This document shows, piece after piece, positions 1 to 9,011 of a stretch of 64,000 nt of DNA. The number at the start of each line of letters is the position of its first letter. Position 1 is the first letter of the stretch. The notes beneath the pieces are model-generated. The model was given only the letters and a program-made list of their open reading frames with translations. It was not told where the DNA came from and searched no databases. Where the stretch lies: positions 1-64,000 of the forward strand of contig PERI01000005.1 in the NCBI GenBank assembly GCA_002928515.1, in the 5' to 3' direction. The position numbers and the translations under genes were made by a program. The stretch comes from Hyphomicrobium sp. (GTDB lineage: Bacteria; Pseudomonadota; Alphaproteobacteria; Rhizobiales; Hyphomicrobiaceae).

Positions 1-815
1 TTGCCCGAGCCAGTTACGGCGTTACCGGACAGCGAACCGCTTGCCGTGTTGAGATCGCCATCGACGGCATTGCCCGATCCAAAACCATTGGCCGTATTGA
101 AATCACCATCGACGACATTGCCTGCCGCTGATCCCGTCGCGCTATTGCCGGAACCTTCCACGCCATTGCCGGTAGCGTTACCTCCAGCAAAGTTTCCATC
201 TCCAGTGACGCCGTTACCAGATTGCGAGCCCGCAACGCTATTGCCATCACCATCGACGGCGTTTCCAGATTGAGCGCCAGAAACGGTGTTGTTGTTGCCC
301 GTTACGACGATGCCCGAGAGCGAACCATTGACAGTATTGAAATCACCATTGACCGAAATACCCGAACCAGAACCGATAAAAGTATTGTTGTTATTGGCTG
401 CATCGGATGCCACGCCCGAGAGATAACCGATAGTAGTTGTACCGTTGCCTATCGCGTTGGCCCCGCCTCCAAAGGCAGATGCGCCAACGCCATTGGCTAT
501 CGAGAGCCCGCCGAATGCAGCAGCACCCAGGCCGTTAGCATTTGCAAGAGGGCCGCACGCAGTACTTCCGATGGTCTGTGCATTAGCGCCAGCATCATTG
601 ACGACAATCCCACCAATTCCCGCGCTATAAGAAGTTACACCAAGAAGTGTTGAGCTATTAGCAAATGAGCTGCCCTGGACGCATTCAAAGCCCGGACCGT
701 TTGTTGCTAATGCAGGCGCTGGCATCCCGATTGTTCCAGCAACCACCGAAAGCGCCAAAATGCTTACACTCGCGCTCAAATTCGAGCTGCGGACTTTCCC
801 ACCCAACAAACGCAT
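1..815 (-). CDS. Secreted repeat-rich adhesin-like protein (3' end outside window)
   Basis: The minus-strand frame opens at ATG 815-813, preceded by a good ribosome site (GGGGGA about 8 bases upstream), and stays open for 271 codons to the window edge, so the C-terminus is missing. Residues 1 to about 36 form a signal peptide (hydrophobic core LSASVSILALSVVAGTIG, then an ALA cleavage site). After a Gly/Ala/Asn-rich stretch, about residue 130 onward consists of degenerate 16-residue repeats. The pattern is roughly G-N-x-V-x-G-D-x-N-T-x-x-G-S-x-S, with at least eight units before the edge. This spacing of Gly, Asn and small hydrophobics suggests a beta-roll or beta-helix stalk like the heads of trimeric autotransporter (YadA/Hia) adhesins. 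Whether a membrane anchor follows cannot be seen. Surface adhesion is an inference; secretion is well supported. Confidence 0.75.
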   Translation of the reverse strand, partial: MRLLGGKVRSSNLSASVSILALSVVAGTIGMPAPALATNGPGFECVQGSSFANSSTLLGVTSYSAGIGGIVVNDAGANAQTIGSTACGPLANANGLGAAAFGGLSIANGVGASAFGGGANAIGNGTTTIGYLSGVASDAANNNNTFIGSGSGISVNGDFNTVNGSLSGIVVTGNNNTVSGAQSGNAVDGDGNSVAGSQSGNGVTGDGNFAGGNATGNGVEGSGNSATGSAAGNVVDGDFNTANGFGSGNAVDGDLNTASGSLSGNAVTGSG

Positions 816-1210
816 AACAAAAATCCCCCGACAACGCTGAAACAAATTCCGGGCGTTTACGCCGACTAAAAATCCTTTTTGGCGAGCCTTTTGAGCCTCG
901 CGGGCCGTGCCGCTTCGGAGAAACCGATGCGAACGCAAACGACCTCTTGCACAATTCGTCATCCACGCGCTTGGAGGATAAGCAGTGAAAAATTCCGTGC
1001 GTAAGCTGTGCAAAACAATAGGTGTGGATAAAAAACCACGTAAAATTGGAACTTTTCGTCAACTGAACGTTGCAAACCGTAGTTAATTAGCAACAGCTGA
1101 AAACAAAACAGATTTCGTTTGCCTAAAATTCACCATTATGTCCTTGTCGCGAACAGCACTCTTAGAAATCGTAATCTTGCATGGAATGAACCCGCTCAAC
1201 TCGTTGCACG
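816..1210. other. Intergenic region, about 395 bases
   Basis: No convincing gene. Open frames here lack ribosome sites and do not resemble protein families. The right part, about 1010-1140, is AT-rich and would suit promoters for the flanking divergent genes. It holds one exact DnaA-box-like 9-mer at 1023-1031 (TGTGGATAA); a single box is not evidence of an origin. Confidence 0.5.
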
Positions 1211-1480
1211 ATGGGCACCCAAATGGCATCGCCTGCGCCAAAAATACCTAGCGACACGGCTCTGACGCTGCGGGAAATTCAGTGCCTACAAGGCTTGGCA
1301 CAAGGCATGAGCAATCGAGATATCGCCGCGCATCTCGGCATAACGCTGCCGACCGTCGCGCTTCACATCGTCAACGCGCGCCGCAGATTGGGCGCTCAGA
1401 CACGCGAGCAAGCTGTCGCCATCGCCGTCGCGCGCCACATGGTCAAAGCCGATACAGACATTCCCAGTTCCGCCGCATAG
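1211..1480 (+). CDS. Small LuxR/GerE-type helix-turn-helix regulator
   Basis: 89 residues, almost entirely a GerE-type DNA-binding domain: LTLREIQCL at about 20, the turn and recognition helix MSNRDIAAHLGITLPTVALH at about 33-52, then RRRLGAQTREQAVAIAVA. There is no receiver or autoinducer domain, so this is a stand-alone LuxR-type HTH. It should bind DNA as a dimer; target and signal are unknown. ATG 1211 is used, but a second ATG at 1223 is possible and neither has a strong ribosome site. Its neighbours are the adhesin on the opposite strand (divergent, about 395 bases apart) and tRNA-Thr. Control of the adhesin is only a guess from position. Confidence 0.75.
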   Translation: MGTQMASPAPKIPSDTALTLREIQCLQGLAQGMSNRDIAAHLGITLPTVALHIVNARRRLGAQTREQAVAIAVARHMVKADTDIPSSAA

Positions 1481-1592
1481 GGAGTGTCGAAAACATGGTC
1501 TCCAGCTCACCCCATCAGGAGTGTTCGGTGTCAATCACTGCAGAATTTTGAAATTTGCGATAGCGACGGGCCATAAATCGCGGCGTCAAAAC

Positions 1593-1667
<75 letters not shown>

Positions 1668-1949
1668 CGCTTTGCAAAATTAGGGACGCGAGTGGAACGT
1701 TCACATCGCCAGACGCCCTCGCGTCTCAGCGAAAATAAAACTACGCACTGCCTGTCCTAACGCGGCCAGTCCTAATTCGGCCTGTCCAAATGCGAGCGGA
1801 CACTGCCATAAGCCTTGACGACGGGCAAGCGACAAGCCCATTGGTCGCTTACGTGCCGTAAGGTGCGATCCGACGAGCGCGAGCTCACTCGATCGCAAAT
1901 GCGTGTTGACGTCTTGCGCCGTGCCCAAATGCCCGCAAAAGAGCTGGAA

Positions 1950-2129
1950 ATGTCCAAAGAGATGCGCCCGAAGCCGCCGTCTTCTGAAAATTCGGCACCG
2001 AACGCCGTAACCATTCAAGAACGCCGTGCTGCGCGCCTTGCCGATGAACTGCGCGCCAATTTGAAGCGCCGTAAGGCAGTTATCCGTACAAAGGCCGCAA
2101 AATCCAACGACCCTGCCACTGAGGACTAG
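1950..2129 (+). CDS. Small basic conserved-type protein upstream of murA
   Basis: 59 residues, highly charged. The C-terminal half, with IQERRAARLADELRANLKRRKA, resembles small proteins of unknown function often found just before murA in alphaproteobacteria; I recall no functional name. ATG 1950 is chosen because AAAGAG lies about 7 bases upstream. An in-frame ATG at 1929 would add seven residues, and the frame stays open further upstream without a ribosome site. It is followed after 170 bases by murA on the same strand. No membrane segment or known motif. Confidence 0.55.
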   Translation: MSKEMRPKPPSSENSAPNAVTIQERRAARLADELRANLKRRKAVIRTKAAKSNDPATED

Positions 2130-2299
2130 TACTCTGCGGGTTGGTGTACGGAAGGCAAGATCAAAACCACCCCTTGAGACCTTGCGCCCACTTGCCGCAA
2201 CCATTTCCGACCGCCTATTCAGGCAGACGACATTGTCCACGAATCACATGTGCTGAGTGACCCCACTCAAGCCTTACCCCACAGGACCACTCATCTCCG

Positions 2300-3592
2300 A
2301 TGGATCGCATCCAGATCACCGGCGGTAAGCCGCTGAACGGCACCATACCCATTTCGGGTGCCAAAAATGCAGCGCTGCCTTTGCTCATTGCCAGCTTGCT
2401 GACAGCAGATCGCTTGACTTTGAAAAACGTGCCGAACCTTGCAGACGTCAATTTGCTCGTCCGCATCTTGCGCAATCACGGTGTCGATCTAGCCGTCGAT
2501 GGCAAACGCACTGGCACGACGATGCATTTGGGCGAAACATTCCATCTCACGGCACGCGATATCGTCGATACAACCGCGCCCTATGAAATGGTCTCGCGCA
2601 TGCGCGCGAGCTTTTGGGTATTGGGTCCGCTGATTGCCCGTATGCGCCAAGCGAAAGTCTCGCTGCCTGGCGGATGCGCCATCGGCACGCGGCCCGTCGA
2701 TCTCCATCTCAGCGGCCTCAAGGCTTTAGGAGCCGAGATCGACATTGAGGCGGGCTACGTTGTCGCGAAAGCGCCCAAGGGACTGCACGGAGCACACATC
2801 GATTTTCCCAAAGTGTCGGTTGGCGCGACGCACAACGTCTTGCTCGCAGCAGCACTCGCAAAGGGCGAAACACTAATCGAGAATGCAGCCCGCGAACCTG
2901 AAATCGGCGACGTCGCCGAATGTCTTGTCAAAATGGGCGTCAAAATTGAAGGCATCGGCACATCGACGTTACGCATCCAAGGTCGTGATCGCCTTGAAGG
3001 GGCCGTGCATACCGTACTGCCAGACCGCATTGAAACCGGTACGTTTGCGATGGCAGTCGCCGCAACCGGTGGTGATGTGGTCCTCGAAGGTGCAAAGTCT
3101 GCACATCTCACCAACGCACTCGCAGTACTGACCCAAACCGGTACCAGCGTCGAAGAAACCGCGCACGGCATCCGTGTTCATCGCAACGGGGGCGCGATCC
3201 AGCCCATCTCCGTCGAAACTGAGCCGTTCCCTGGTTTTCCGACCGACCTCCAAGCACAACTTATGGCGCTGCTGACGCGTGCCGGTGGCACCAGTGTCAT
3301 CCGCGAGACTATTTTCGAGAACCGCTTTATGCATGTGCAGGAACTGGCGCGACTAGGTGCCGATATCCACCTACATGGCGACACGGCAACCGTCACCGGC
3401 GTTAAGGTCCTCACTGGTGCCCCGGTGATGGCCACAGATTTGCGGGCCTCAGTATCGCTCGTGATTGCAGGGTTAATGGCCGAAGGAACGACGACGATCA
3501 ACCGCGTATATCATTTGGATCGCGGGTTCGAACAACTGGAACAGAAACTGTCGCGTTGCGGTGCCGACATCGAGCGCATTTCAAGCGGTTGA
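2300..3592 (+). CDS. murA: UDP-N-acetylglucosamine 1-carboxyvinyltransferase MurA
   Basis: Adds enolpyruvate from phosphoenolpyruvate to UDP-GlcNAc, the first committed step of peptidoglycan synthesis, in the cytoplasm. At 430 residues it has normal family length. The N-terminal substrate site is intact (K22-N23 within [10 protein letters not shown]). The mobile-loop catalytic cysteine is present as C126 in [13 protein letters not shown], the form that fosfomycin alkylates. The C-terminal GAD(I)xRISSG end is typical. It begins the murA, DUF2948, hisD, UPF0262 series read in one direction, an arrangement common in Hyphomicrobiales. Identification is secure. Confidence 0.98.
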   Translation: MDRIQITGGKPLNGTIPISGAKNAALPLLIASLLTADRLTLKNVPNLADVNLLVRILRNHGVDLAVDGKRTGTTMHLGETFHLTARDIVDTTAPYEMVSRMRASFWVLGPLIARMRQAKVSLPGGCAIGTRPVDLHLSGLKALGAEIDIEAGYVVAKAPKGLHGAHIDFPKVSVGATHNVLLAAALAKGETLIENAAREPEIGDVAECLVKMGVKIEGIGTSTLRIQGRDRLEGAVHTVLPDRIETGTFAMAVAATGGDVVLEGAKSAHLTNALAVLTQTGTSVEETAHGIRVHRNGGAIQPISVETEPFPGFPTDLQAQLMALLTRAGGTSVIRETIFENRFMHVQELARLGADIHLHGDTATVTGVKVLTGAPVMATDLRASVSLVIAGLMAEGTTTINRVYHLDRGFEQLEQKLSRCGADIERISSG

Positions 3593-3690
3593 TGAAACGA
3601 GGCTAGCTTGCACCTGGTAAATGTGCTGGCTATCACTTTGTCACACGCGAGCCACTGCGCACCGCCCACAATCTGGAGACGCCCATTGCC

Positions 3691-4161
3691 ATGCCAGATT
3701 TGAAACTCATCGCGCTTGATGCCGAAGATTTGGCTGTGATCTCTGCGCATTTGCAAGATGCTGTCGTGCGCGTCGCCGACATGACCTATCTTCCGCAGGA
3801 AAAACGTTTTGCTGCCCTAGCCAACCGCTTTGACTGGGCCCAGGCATTGACCAATGGAACCGCTGCCAAAGCAAAATCTTCATTGCAGCGCCGACGTTCA
3901 GGTCTGCGCTTTGAGCGTGTTTTGTCAGCAAAATACCAGGGCATCGACGTCAAGGACAAACGCGCGACGCTAGCACTTCTCGCCGTTACATTTACCGCTT
4001 CACCCGATCCAGAATCTCCCGATGGGGATGTCACGTTGACATTTTCCGGTGGTGCCGCCATTCGGCTTGCAGTCGAGTGTTTAGAGGTCGAAATGCAAGA
4101 CCTTGGGGCAGCTTGGAAAGCCAAGCACACGCCTGAACATCCAGACGAAGCGACATCATAA
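3691..4161 (+). CDS. DUF2948 family protein
   Basis: 156 residues, matching the DUF2948 family by its opening LKLIALDAEDLAVISAHLQDAVVRV and the following YLPQEKRFAALANRFDW. Function is unknown. The family is almost always placed between murA and hisD in alphaproteobacteria, as here, suggesting co-transcription rather than a known shared role. No signal peptide or membrane helix; apparently cytoplasmic. The hisD start follows 36 bases later. Confidence 0.85.
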   Translation: MPDLKLIALDAEDLAVISAHLQDAVVRVADMTYLPQEKRFAALANRFDWAQALTNGTAAKAKSSLQRRRSGLRFERVLSAKYQGIDVKDKRATLALLAVTFTASPDPESPDGDVTLTFSGGAAIRLAVECLEVEMQDLGAAWKAKHTPEHPDEATS

Positions 4162-4197
4162 AAAGGGGCCGACGCACCACGTCGGCAGTCACGAAAA

Positions 4198-5496
4198 ATG
4201 CCAATGCGGCTTCACAGCTGGGATCCATCGTTCGAACAAAACTTTGCAGCTTTGCTTGGGCAAAAGCGCGAAGTGTCGAGCGACATCGACAGCGCGGTGG
4301 CAAATATTCTGGCCGACGTTCGCGCACGAGGTGACGCTGCGCTGATCGATCTGTCCCAAAAATTCGATGCGGTTGATTTGGAGACGATCGGGCTAGCCGT
4401 CACCGCTGCTGAGATTGAACGCGCCGTCGAGCAATGTTCAAAAGAAACGCTCGACGCACTCCACTTCGCCCGGGACCGCATCGCCTCGCATCACCAACGC
4501 CAGGTCCCGGCAGACGATCACTACCGTGATGCGCAAGGCGTTGAACTCGGTCATCGTTGGACAGCAGTCGAATCCGTTGGCCTGTATGTGCCAGGCGGAC
4601 TGGCATCCTATCCAAGCTCTGTTTTGATGAATGCAGTCCCGGCAAAAGTGGCCGGCGTTCCGCGCATCGTCATGGTCGTGCCAGCACCACGTGGCGAGCT
4701 TAACCCGCTGGTCTTGGCCGCGGCACAGCTGGCCGGTGTGACGGAAATCTATCGCATCGGCGGCGCGCAAGCCGTTGCAGCGCTTGCCTACGGTACGCAA
4801 ACGATTGCACCCGTCGTCAAGATCGTCGGACCCGGCAATGCCTACGTCGCAGCAGCCAAACGCCAAGTCTTTGGAACTGTAGGCATCGACTCGATCGCCG
4901 GACCGTCCGAGGTACTCGTCATTGCAGACAAAAATAACAATCCGGAATGGATTGCAGCCGACCTTCTAGCACAAGCCGAACATGACACAGCCGCGCAATC
5001 AATCCTCATCACGGACGATGCAGATTTCGCGAGCGCGGTAGAAGAGGCGGTGGCGCGCCAGTTGACGACATTGACCCGCGGCAACATCGCCGGCGAAAGC
5101 TGGAACGTGTTCGGTGCTGTGATCGTGCTCGAAACACTCGATCAAGCCCCCTCGCTTGCGGATCGGATAGCCGCCGAGCACTTGGAAATCGCGACAGCCG
5201 ATCCAGAAGACATGAGCAAGAAAATTCGCAACGCAGGAGCCATTTTCCTCGGCAACATGACGCCGGAAGTGATTGGCGATTACGTATCCGGCTCCAATCA
5301 TGTACTGCCAACTGCACGCAGTGCGCGGTTTTCATCGGGGCTGGGCGTTTTGGATTTCATGAAGCGAACATCGATCTTGAAGCTCGATGCCAGCGCTCTT
5401 GTGGCACTCGGGCCCTCAGCTATGACGCTAGCGCGCGCAGAAGGGCTAGAGGCCCATCGCCGCTCAGTCGAAATCCGACTGCGCCCGGAAAGCTGA
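4198..5496 (+). CDS. hisD: Histidinol dehydrogenase HisD
   Basis: Catalyses the last two oxidations of histidine synthesis, L-histidinol to L-histidine, with NAD+ and zinc. It is 432 residues, normal for the family. All key positions can be read: zinc ligands Q259 and H262 (LLAQAEHD), D361 (IGDYVSGSNH) and H420 (EAHRRS), and the general-base pair E327-H328. The PSEVLVIAD segment is also typical. A second in-frame ATG lies two codons downstream at 4204, so the exact start is uncertain. Nine bases separate it from the UPF0262 gene, indicating one transcript. Confidence 0.97.
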   Translation: MPMRLHSWDPSFEQNFAALLGQKREVSSDIDSAVANILADVRARGDAALIDLSQKFDAVDLETIGLAVTAAEIERAVEQCSKETLDALHFARDRIASHHQRQVPADDHYRDAQGVELGHRWTAVESVGLYVPGGLASYPSSVLMNAVPAKVAGVPRIVMVVPAPRGELNPLVLAAAQLAGVTEIYRIGGAQAVAALAYGTQTIAPVVKIVGPGNAYVAAAKRQVFGTVGIDSIAGPSEVLVIADKNNNPEWIAADLLAQAEHDTAAQSILITDDADFASAVEEAVARQLTTLTRGNIAGESWNVFGAVIVLETLDQAPSLADRIAAEHLEIATADPEDMSKKIRNAGAIFLGNMTPEVIGDYVSGSNHVLPTARSARFSSGLGVLDFMKRTSILKLDASALVALGPSAMTLARAEGLEAHRRSVEIRLRPES

Positions 5497-5504
5497 GAGG
5501 CGAC

Positions 5505-6002
5505 ATGGATCAGACATCGCCGCAAAATGAAATCAATCCAGATCGTTTGATCGAGATCACGCTAGACCAAAAATCACTCGGTCGTGTCCACGCCAACATT
5601 GAACACGAGCGTGAAGTCGCGATCTTCGATATCCTTGACGGCAATGCCTTCGCAATTGAAGGGCTGAAACAAGGTCCATATAAACTTAATCTTTCAGTGA
5701 TTGAGGATCGGCTCGTTTTGGCGATTGTCAACGAATCTGATGTCGAAGTTCTGCAACATCACATTGCCCTGACGCCACTAAAGCGCATCATGAAGGATTA
5801 CTTTCTGGTGTGTGAATCCTATTACGAGGCCGTTCGGACGGCACCGCCTGCCCGCATCCAAGCCATCGATGTGAGCAGACGCGCGTTGCACGACGAGGGA
5901 AGCCAAGTCTTGCGTGAAAAACTTGCCAACCAAATCATTGTCGATGACGATACCGCGCGACGCTTATTTACATTGGTGTGTTCACTGCATTGGAAGGGAT
6001 GA
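5505..6002 (+). CDS. UPF0262 family protein
   Basis: 165 residues of the UPF0262 family, recognised from DILDGNAF, LNLSVIEDRLVLAI and the LKRIMKDYFLVCESYYEA segment. Function unknown. The start ATG 5505 has GAGAGG about 4 bases upstream, in the gap after hisD. The family nearly always follows hisD in alphaproteobacteria. The last 21 bases overlap the end of the convergent adenylate cyclase gene. In related genomes UPF0262 is usually followed by a small phosphatase and infA; here a cyclase/Crp pair sits in that place instead (recalled synteny, not computed). Confidence 0.88.
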   Translation: MDQTSPQNEINPDRLIEITLDQKSLGRVHANIEHEREVAIFDILDGNAFAIEGLKQGPYKLNLSVIEDRLVLAIVNESDVEVLQHHIALTPLKRIMKDYFLVCESYYEAVRTAPPARIQAIDVSRRALHDEGSQVLREKLANQIIVDDDTARRLFTLVCSLHWKG

Positions 6003-7301
6003 GGTCTCACGTTGCGGCAACGTTTTGTGACCGGTCAAATACCAAGCCTCCTGCGCGCCAACGCCTTTGATCTCGATGGTGCCCCTCGGCTCAAGTTCGA
6101 ATGCGTCTTGAAGTGCAACCTGACAGCCAGGGCAAATCAAGATCCGACCTGGCGCGCTCAATCCTTCCAGACGGCTCGCCATATTCACGGCATCGCCCCA
6201 AACGTCGTAGCTGAACTTCTTCGTACCAATAACGCCAGCCATCATCGGGCCTGACGCCATACCGATGCGCACGTTGATCGCATGCCCCGTTGCAGCACTC
6301 ACTGATTGCGTTTCAGTCAACATATCGAGCGCCATGCGCGCCAAGGCAGTCGTATGATCGGGCCGTGCGATTGGCACACCGGACGCAACCATATAAGCAT
6401 CGCCGATGGTCTTGATCTTCTCAACGCCATGCCGTTGGGCCAACGCGTCGAAACCGCTCACGAGCTTATTGAGCAATGCCACGGTTTTTTCCGGCCCGAG
6501 TTGTCGGGCTAGGCTGACAAATCCCGTGATATCAGCAAACAAGATCGAAGCGTTTGCAAATGAATCCGCAATGGGTTCGTCAGGTTGCGCTTTCAAGCGC
6601 TCGACGACGCTGTCGGGCAATATGTTGCGAAGAACGATTTCTGTCTCCGCCTTGGCGCGTTCTGCCAAGCTGAAAGCGTAATAGACAGAAGCAGCGATCA
6701 ACCCGAATGTCGTAATCGCACCTTGGATATAAAGTGACTTCAACATATCCGCGTTGATCTCGGTCATGCCGAAGGATTGTTCAAAGCTAAACCAAGCCGT
6801 GAGGTGCAGAGTGAGTGCAATGATCACGATAGCGATGACGAACCAGGAGCGCCGAATGTCAAAAATGACAAACGGAGCAGCCGCTGCCACAACGTATTGA
6901 AGCGGCGCACCGCCATCTCGACTAAAAAATGCGGTAAAGCCCATCAGGGCGATAAACTCTGCAACAACCAGCAATAGTCCGCCCGCGGTATCGCCAAAGC
7001 GATGCATAAGCGGAACCATCGCCACGATGAATGCGAGACCCAGATTGATATAGACGACGGGCAACATATCGCGCTCGCCCGACGCCCAAATTTGCACGGC
7101 ATAGATGAAGGTCGTCGCGGCGATCAAAGCGGAAATGACGTTGACGATTTTCAGTCGGCGCTGGGTATCGGGCGGATATCCGGCAATACCCAGATTGGCA
7201 ATATGCGAAAACATGGTGCCGATTGGAGCTGTAAAACGCCGCCAGAGAGACGGTGGCTTCGTCACGCTATCGCGAGCTTGATGTTGATCCATGACCGTCA
7301 T
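5982..7301 (-). CDS. Membrane-bound class III adenylate cyclase
   Basis: Makes cAMP from ATP at the inner membrane. 439 residues: about six hydrophobic segments between residues 52 and 211, a short linker, then a class III cyclase domain from about 240. Metal-binding aspartates D257 (FADITGF) and D301 (GDAYM), the adenine-selecting pair K297 and D366 (YDVWGD), and the transition-state N373 and R377 (VNMASR) are all present, so it should be active and specific for ATP. ATG 7301 has AAGGCA about 7 bases upstream. It lies 39 bases downstream of a Crp-type regulator on the same strand, a probable operon. The last 21 bases overlap the convergent UPF0262 gene. Confidence 0.92.
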   Translation of the reverse strand: MTVMDQHQARDSVTKPPSLWRRFTAPIGTMFSHIANLGIAGYPPDTQRRLKIVNVISALIAATTFIYAVQIWASGERDMLPVVYINLGLAFIVAMVPLMHRFGDTAGGLLLVVAEFIALMGFTAFFSRDGGAPLQYVVAAAAPFVIFDIRRSWFVIAIVIIALTLHLTAWFSFEQSFGMTEINADMLKSLYIQGAITTFGLIAASVYYAFSLAERAKAETEIVLRNILPDSVVERLKAQPDEPIADSFANASILFADITGFVSLARQLGPEKTVALLNKLVSGFDALAQRHGVEKIKTIGDAYMVASGVPIARPDHTTALARMALDMLTETQSVSAATGHAINVRIGMASGPMMAGVIGTKKFSYDVWGDAVNMASRLEGLSAPGRILICPGCQVALQDAFELEPRGTIEIKGVGAQEAWYLTGHKTLPQRETSSLPMQ

Positions 7302-7340
7302 AGCCAGTGCCTTGCGCCGCCCACTACCACTTGCGACAGT

Positions 7341-8039
7341 CTAGTCGAGGCCACCAAGCCCTGTCAGAGTTTGAATATCGCACACCATCAGTTGTCCGCG
7401 CCGTTCAATGGCGCCTTCGGCCTCCAGCAAGGCCAGCGCGGCGTTAACTTTTGGCCGACTGGCACCAATCAACAAAGCTAATTCAGTTTGCGAGATGGGC
7501 AGTGGCAAAGTCACCTTCGCGACGTTCCCATTTGGATCTTTCTGTCGCGCAGCAGCCAAAAAAAACCGCGCCAGCCGCGCTTCAATCGGATGCAAAGCGA
7601 TAGCTTCCAACTGCTCATCGGCACTGCGCAGTCGGCCCGATAAAAAGCGAATGGCAGCCTCTGCAACCGATGGCTGCGCCGCTAGCAGACGCGTGAAGGC
7701 GGCCTTCGATAACATCAAGGTGAGCACCTTGGTCACCGCTGTGGCATCGGCCGACCTTGGCCGCCCGTCAAAAATGGCAATTTCACCGAAGATCGAAGGC
7801 GGCTCGACGTGGGCAAATGACAATTCTCGACCTTCGGATGTCAGAACCGAAAGCTTGACACGACCACGCACGACAACATGCATGTCTGTACCCTGATCAC
7901 CGCGAGCAAAAATAGCTTGGCCCTGTTCGTAGGTACCTTCGCGCATCTCCTCAGCCACGGCTTTTCGCGCCGTGTCATCCAACGTGCCAAACAAAGGCGC
8001 GCGGGCAAGTACATCGGCAGCTTCCGCCTTGGAAACCAT
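7341..8039 (-). CDS. Crp/Fnr family transcriptional regulator with cAMP-type pocket
   Basis: An N-terminal cyclic-nucleotide-binding beta-roll is followed by a C-terminal winged HTH (ISQTELALLIGASRPKVNAAL). The phosphate-binding cassette is intact: FGEIAIFDG, then RPRSADA, with the Glu and the Arg-Ser that hold the cyclic phosphate. There are no cysteines in the N-terminal positions that would hold an Fnr iron-sulphur cluster. ATG 8039 (MVSKAEA) is preferred because GAAGG precedes it by 5 bases; an upstream ATG at 8051 lacks a ribosome site. The adenylate cyclase follows 39 bases later, so this is probably the sensor of the cAMP made by its neighbour. Confidence 0.9.
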   Translation of the reverse strand: MVSKAEAADVLARAPLFGTLDDTARKAVAEEMREGTYEQGQAIFARGDQGTDMHVVVRGRVKLSVLTSEGRELSFAHVEPPSIFGEIAIFDGRPRSADATAVTKVLTLMLSKAAFTRLLAAQPSVAEAAIRFLSGRLRSADEQLEAIALHPIEARLARFFLAAARQKDPNGNVAKVTLPLPISQTELALLIGASRPKVNAALALLEAEGAIERRGQLMVCDIQTLTGLGGLD

Positions 8040-8197
8040 GGGCGCCTTCATGATTGATGGATGCCAGTCACCCCTTCATGCCCTGTTTCGACCCTAACCG
8101 CAACGCGAACCATCCGATACGTTTCAGGGCCTTGCATTTGATAAGCAGCTTGCGCCATTGTCGCTCAGCCCGAAGTGCCGTCTTCGATAGGAAAACC

Positions 8198-8947
8198 ATG
8201 ATTTCAACGCTGAAAGCTGCACTTTTGCCGACCTTCGTTCGTGGTGCTGCGTCCAGCCGTGAGACGTTGCGACGTTCTCTTGCGCGCGATCGACAGGCCA
8301 ATAAAGACGAAAACGAACAACCCCGCTTGGTCCTTGCGAGTGCCAGCCCACGTCGCGTAACGCTGCTCGCGCAAGTCGGCGTGACGCCGGACGCACTTCG
8401 CCCGGCCTCGATTGACGAAACCGCAAAGAAAGGTGAGGTGCCGCGTAGCCTCGTTGCGCGCCTAGCACGTTCCAAAGCAGAGACAGCCCGCGACCAGATC
8501 GCAAATGATCGCGACCTCGCCGACGCTTATATTTTGGCAGCCGATACAGTGGTCGCGGTCGGACGCAAAATTCTTGTCAAGCCGTCGCACGTTGAAGAAG
8601 CCATGGCGTCACTGCAACTCTTGTCGGGGCGCACCCATAAGGTCCAGACCTGCATTTGTTTGATCACGCCGGATGATCGGGTGCGTACCAAGATCGTTGA
8701 CACACGCGTTCGCTTCAAACATCTCACCACATCGGAAATTGAAAGCTACATCGCATCGCGAGAATGGCGCGGCAAAGCGGGCGGATATGCGATTCAGGGA
8801 CTGGCAGGCTGTTTTGTCCAACGGATCATTGGCTCATACACGAACGTCGTCGGCCTTCCGCTGACAGAAGTGACGTCACTCCTCAACTCGGAAGGCTTCC
8901 CAATCCACTATAATTGGTTGAAATACGCTGAAGTCGATCGCGAGTAG
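8198..8947 (+). CDS. maf: Maf-like nucleotide pyrophosphatase with N-terminal extension
   Basis: Maf proteins hydrolyse non-canonical or excess nucleoside triphosphates (dTTP, UTP or modified forms) to monophosphates. The signature is clear: LASASPRR, AADTVVAV (catalytic Asp), the RGKAGGYAIQG stretch and the GSYTNVVGLPL end. The conserved part begins only at about residue 43; the first 42 residues (249 in total, the family is usually about 200) are a basic, non-conserved extension. ATG 8198 is chosen for TAGGAAAA just upstream; the frame is open further back to 8054 but with no ribosome site. YacG and tRNA-Phe follow, as usual in Hyphomicrobiales. The nucleotide preference cannot be told from sequence alone. 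Confidence 0.93.
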   Translation: MISTLKAALLPTFVRGAASSRETLRRSLARDRQANKDENEQPRLVLASASPRRVTLLAQVGVTPDALRPASIDETAKKGEVPRSLVARLARSKAETARDQIANDRDLADAYILAADTVVAVGRKILVKPSHVEEAMASLQLLSGRTHKVQTCICLITPDDRVRTKIVDTRVRFKHLTTSEIESYIASREWRGKAGGYAIQGLAGCFVQRIIGSYTNVVGLPLTEVTSLLNSEGFPIHYNWLKYAEVDRE

Positions 8948-9011
8948 TCGGACGTTTGCAACGTCCAGCTCATGCATTCATCGCCGTGCTTAAAATGTAA
9001 AACTGGCTCGT

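Noticed and set aside
1-273. Proline-rich open frame on the plus strand at the left edge
   Set aside because: It is the exact antisense of the Gly/Asn-rich repeats of the minus-strand secreted protein, which has a signal peptide, ribosome site and good start.
1023-1031. DnaA-box-like TGTGGATAA suggesting a replication origin
   Set aside because: Only one box was seen; no cluster, AT-rich unwinding region with repeats, or origin genes (dnaA, hemE, parA) nearby.
1815-1949. Longer N-terminus for the small protein upstream of murA
   Set aside because: No ribosome site at 1815 and unconserved composition; a start at 1950 (or 1929) fits better.
8054-8197. infA or a longer Maf start between Crp and maf
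   Set aside because: The translated stretch does not resemble IF-1 and lacks a ribosome site; Maf starts well at 8198.
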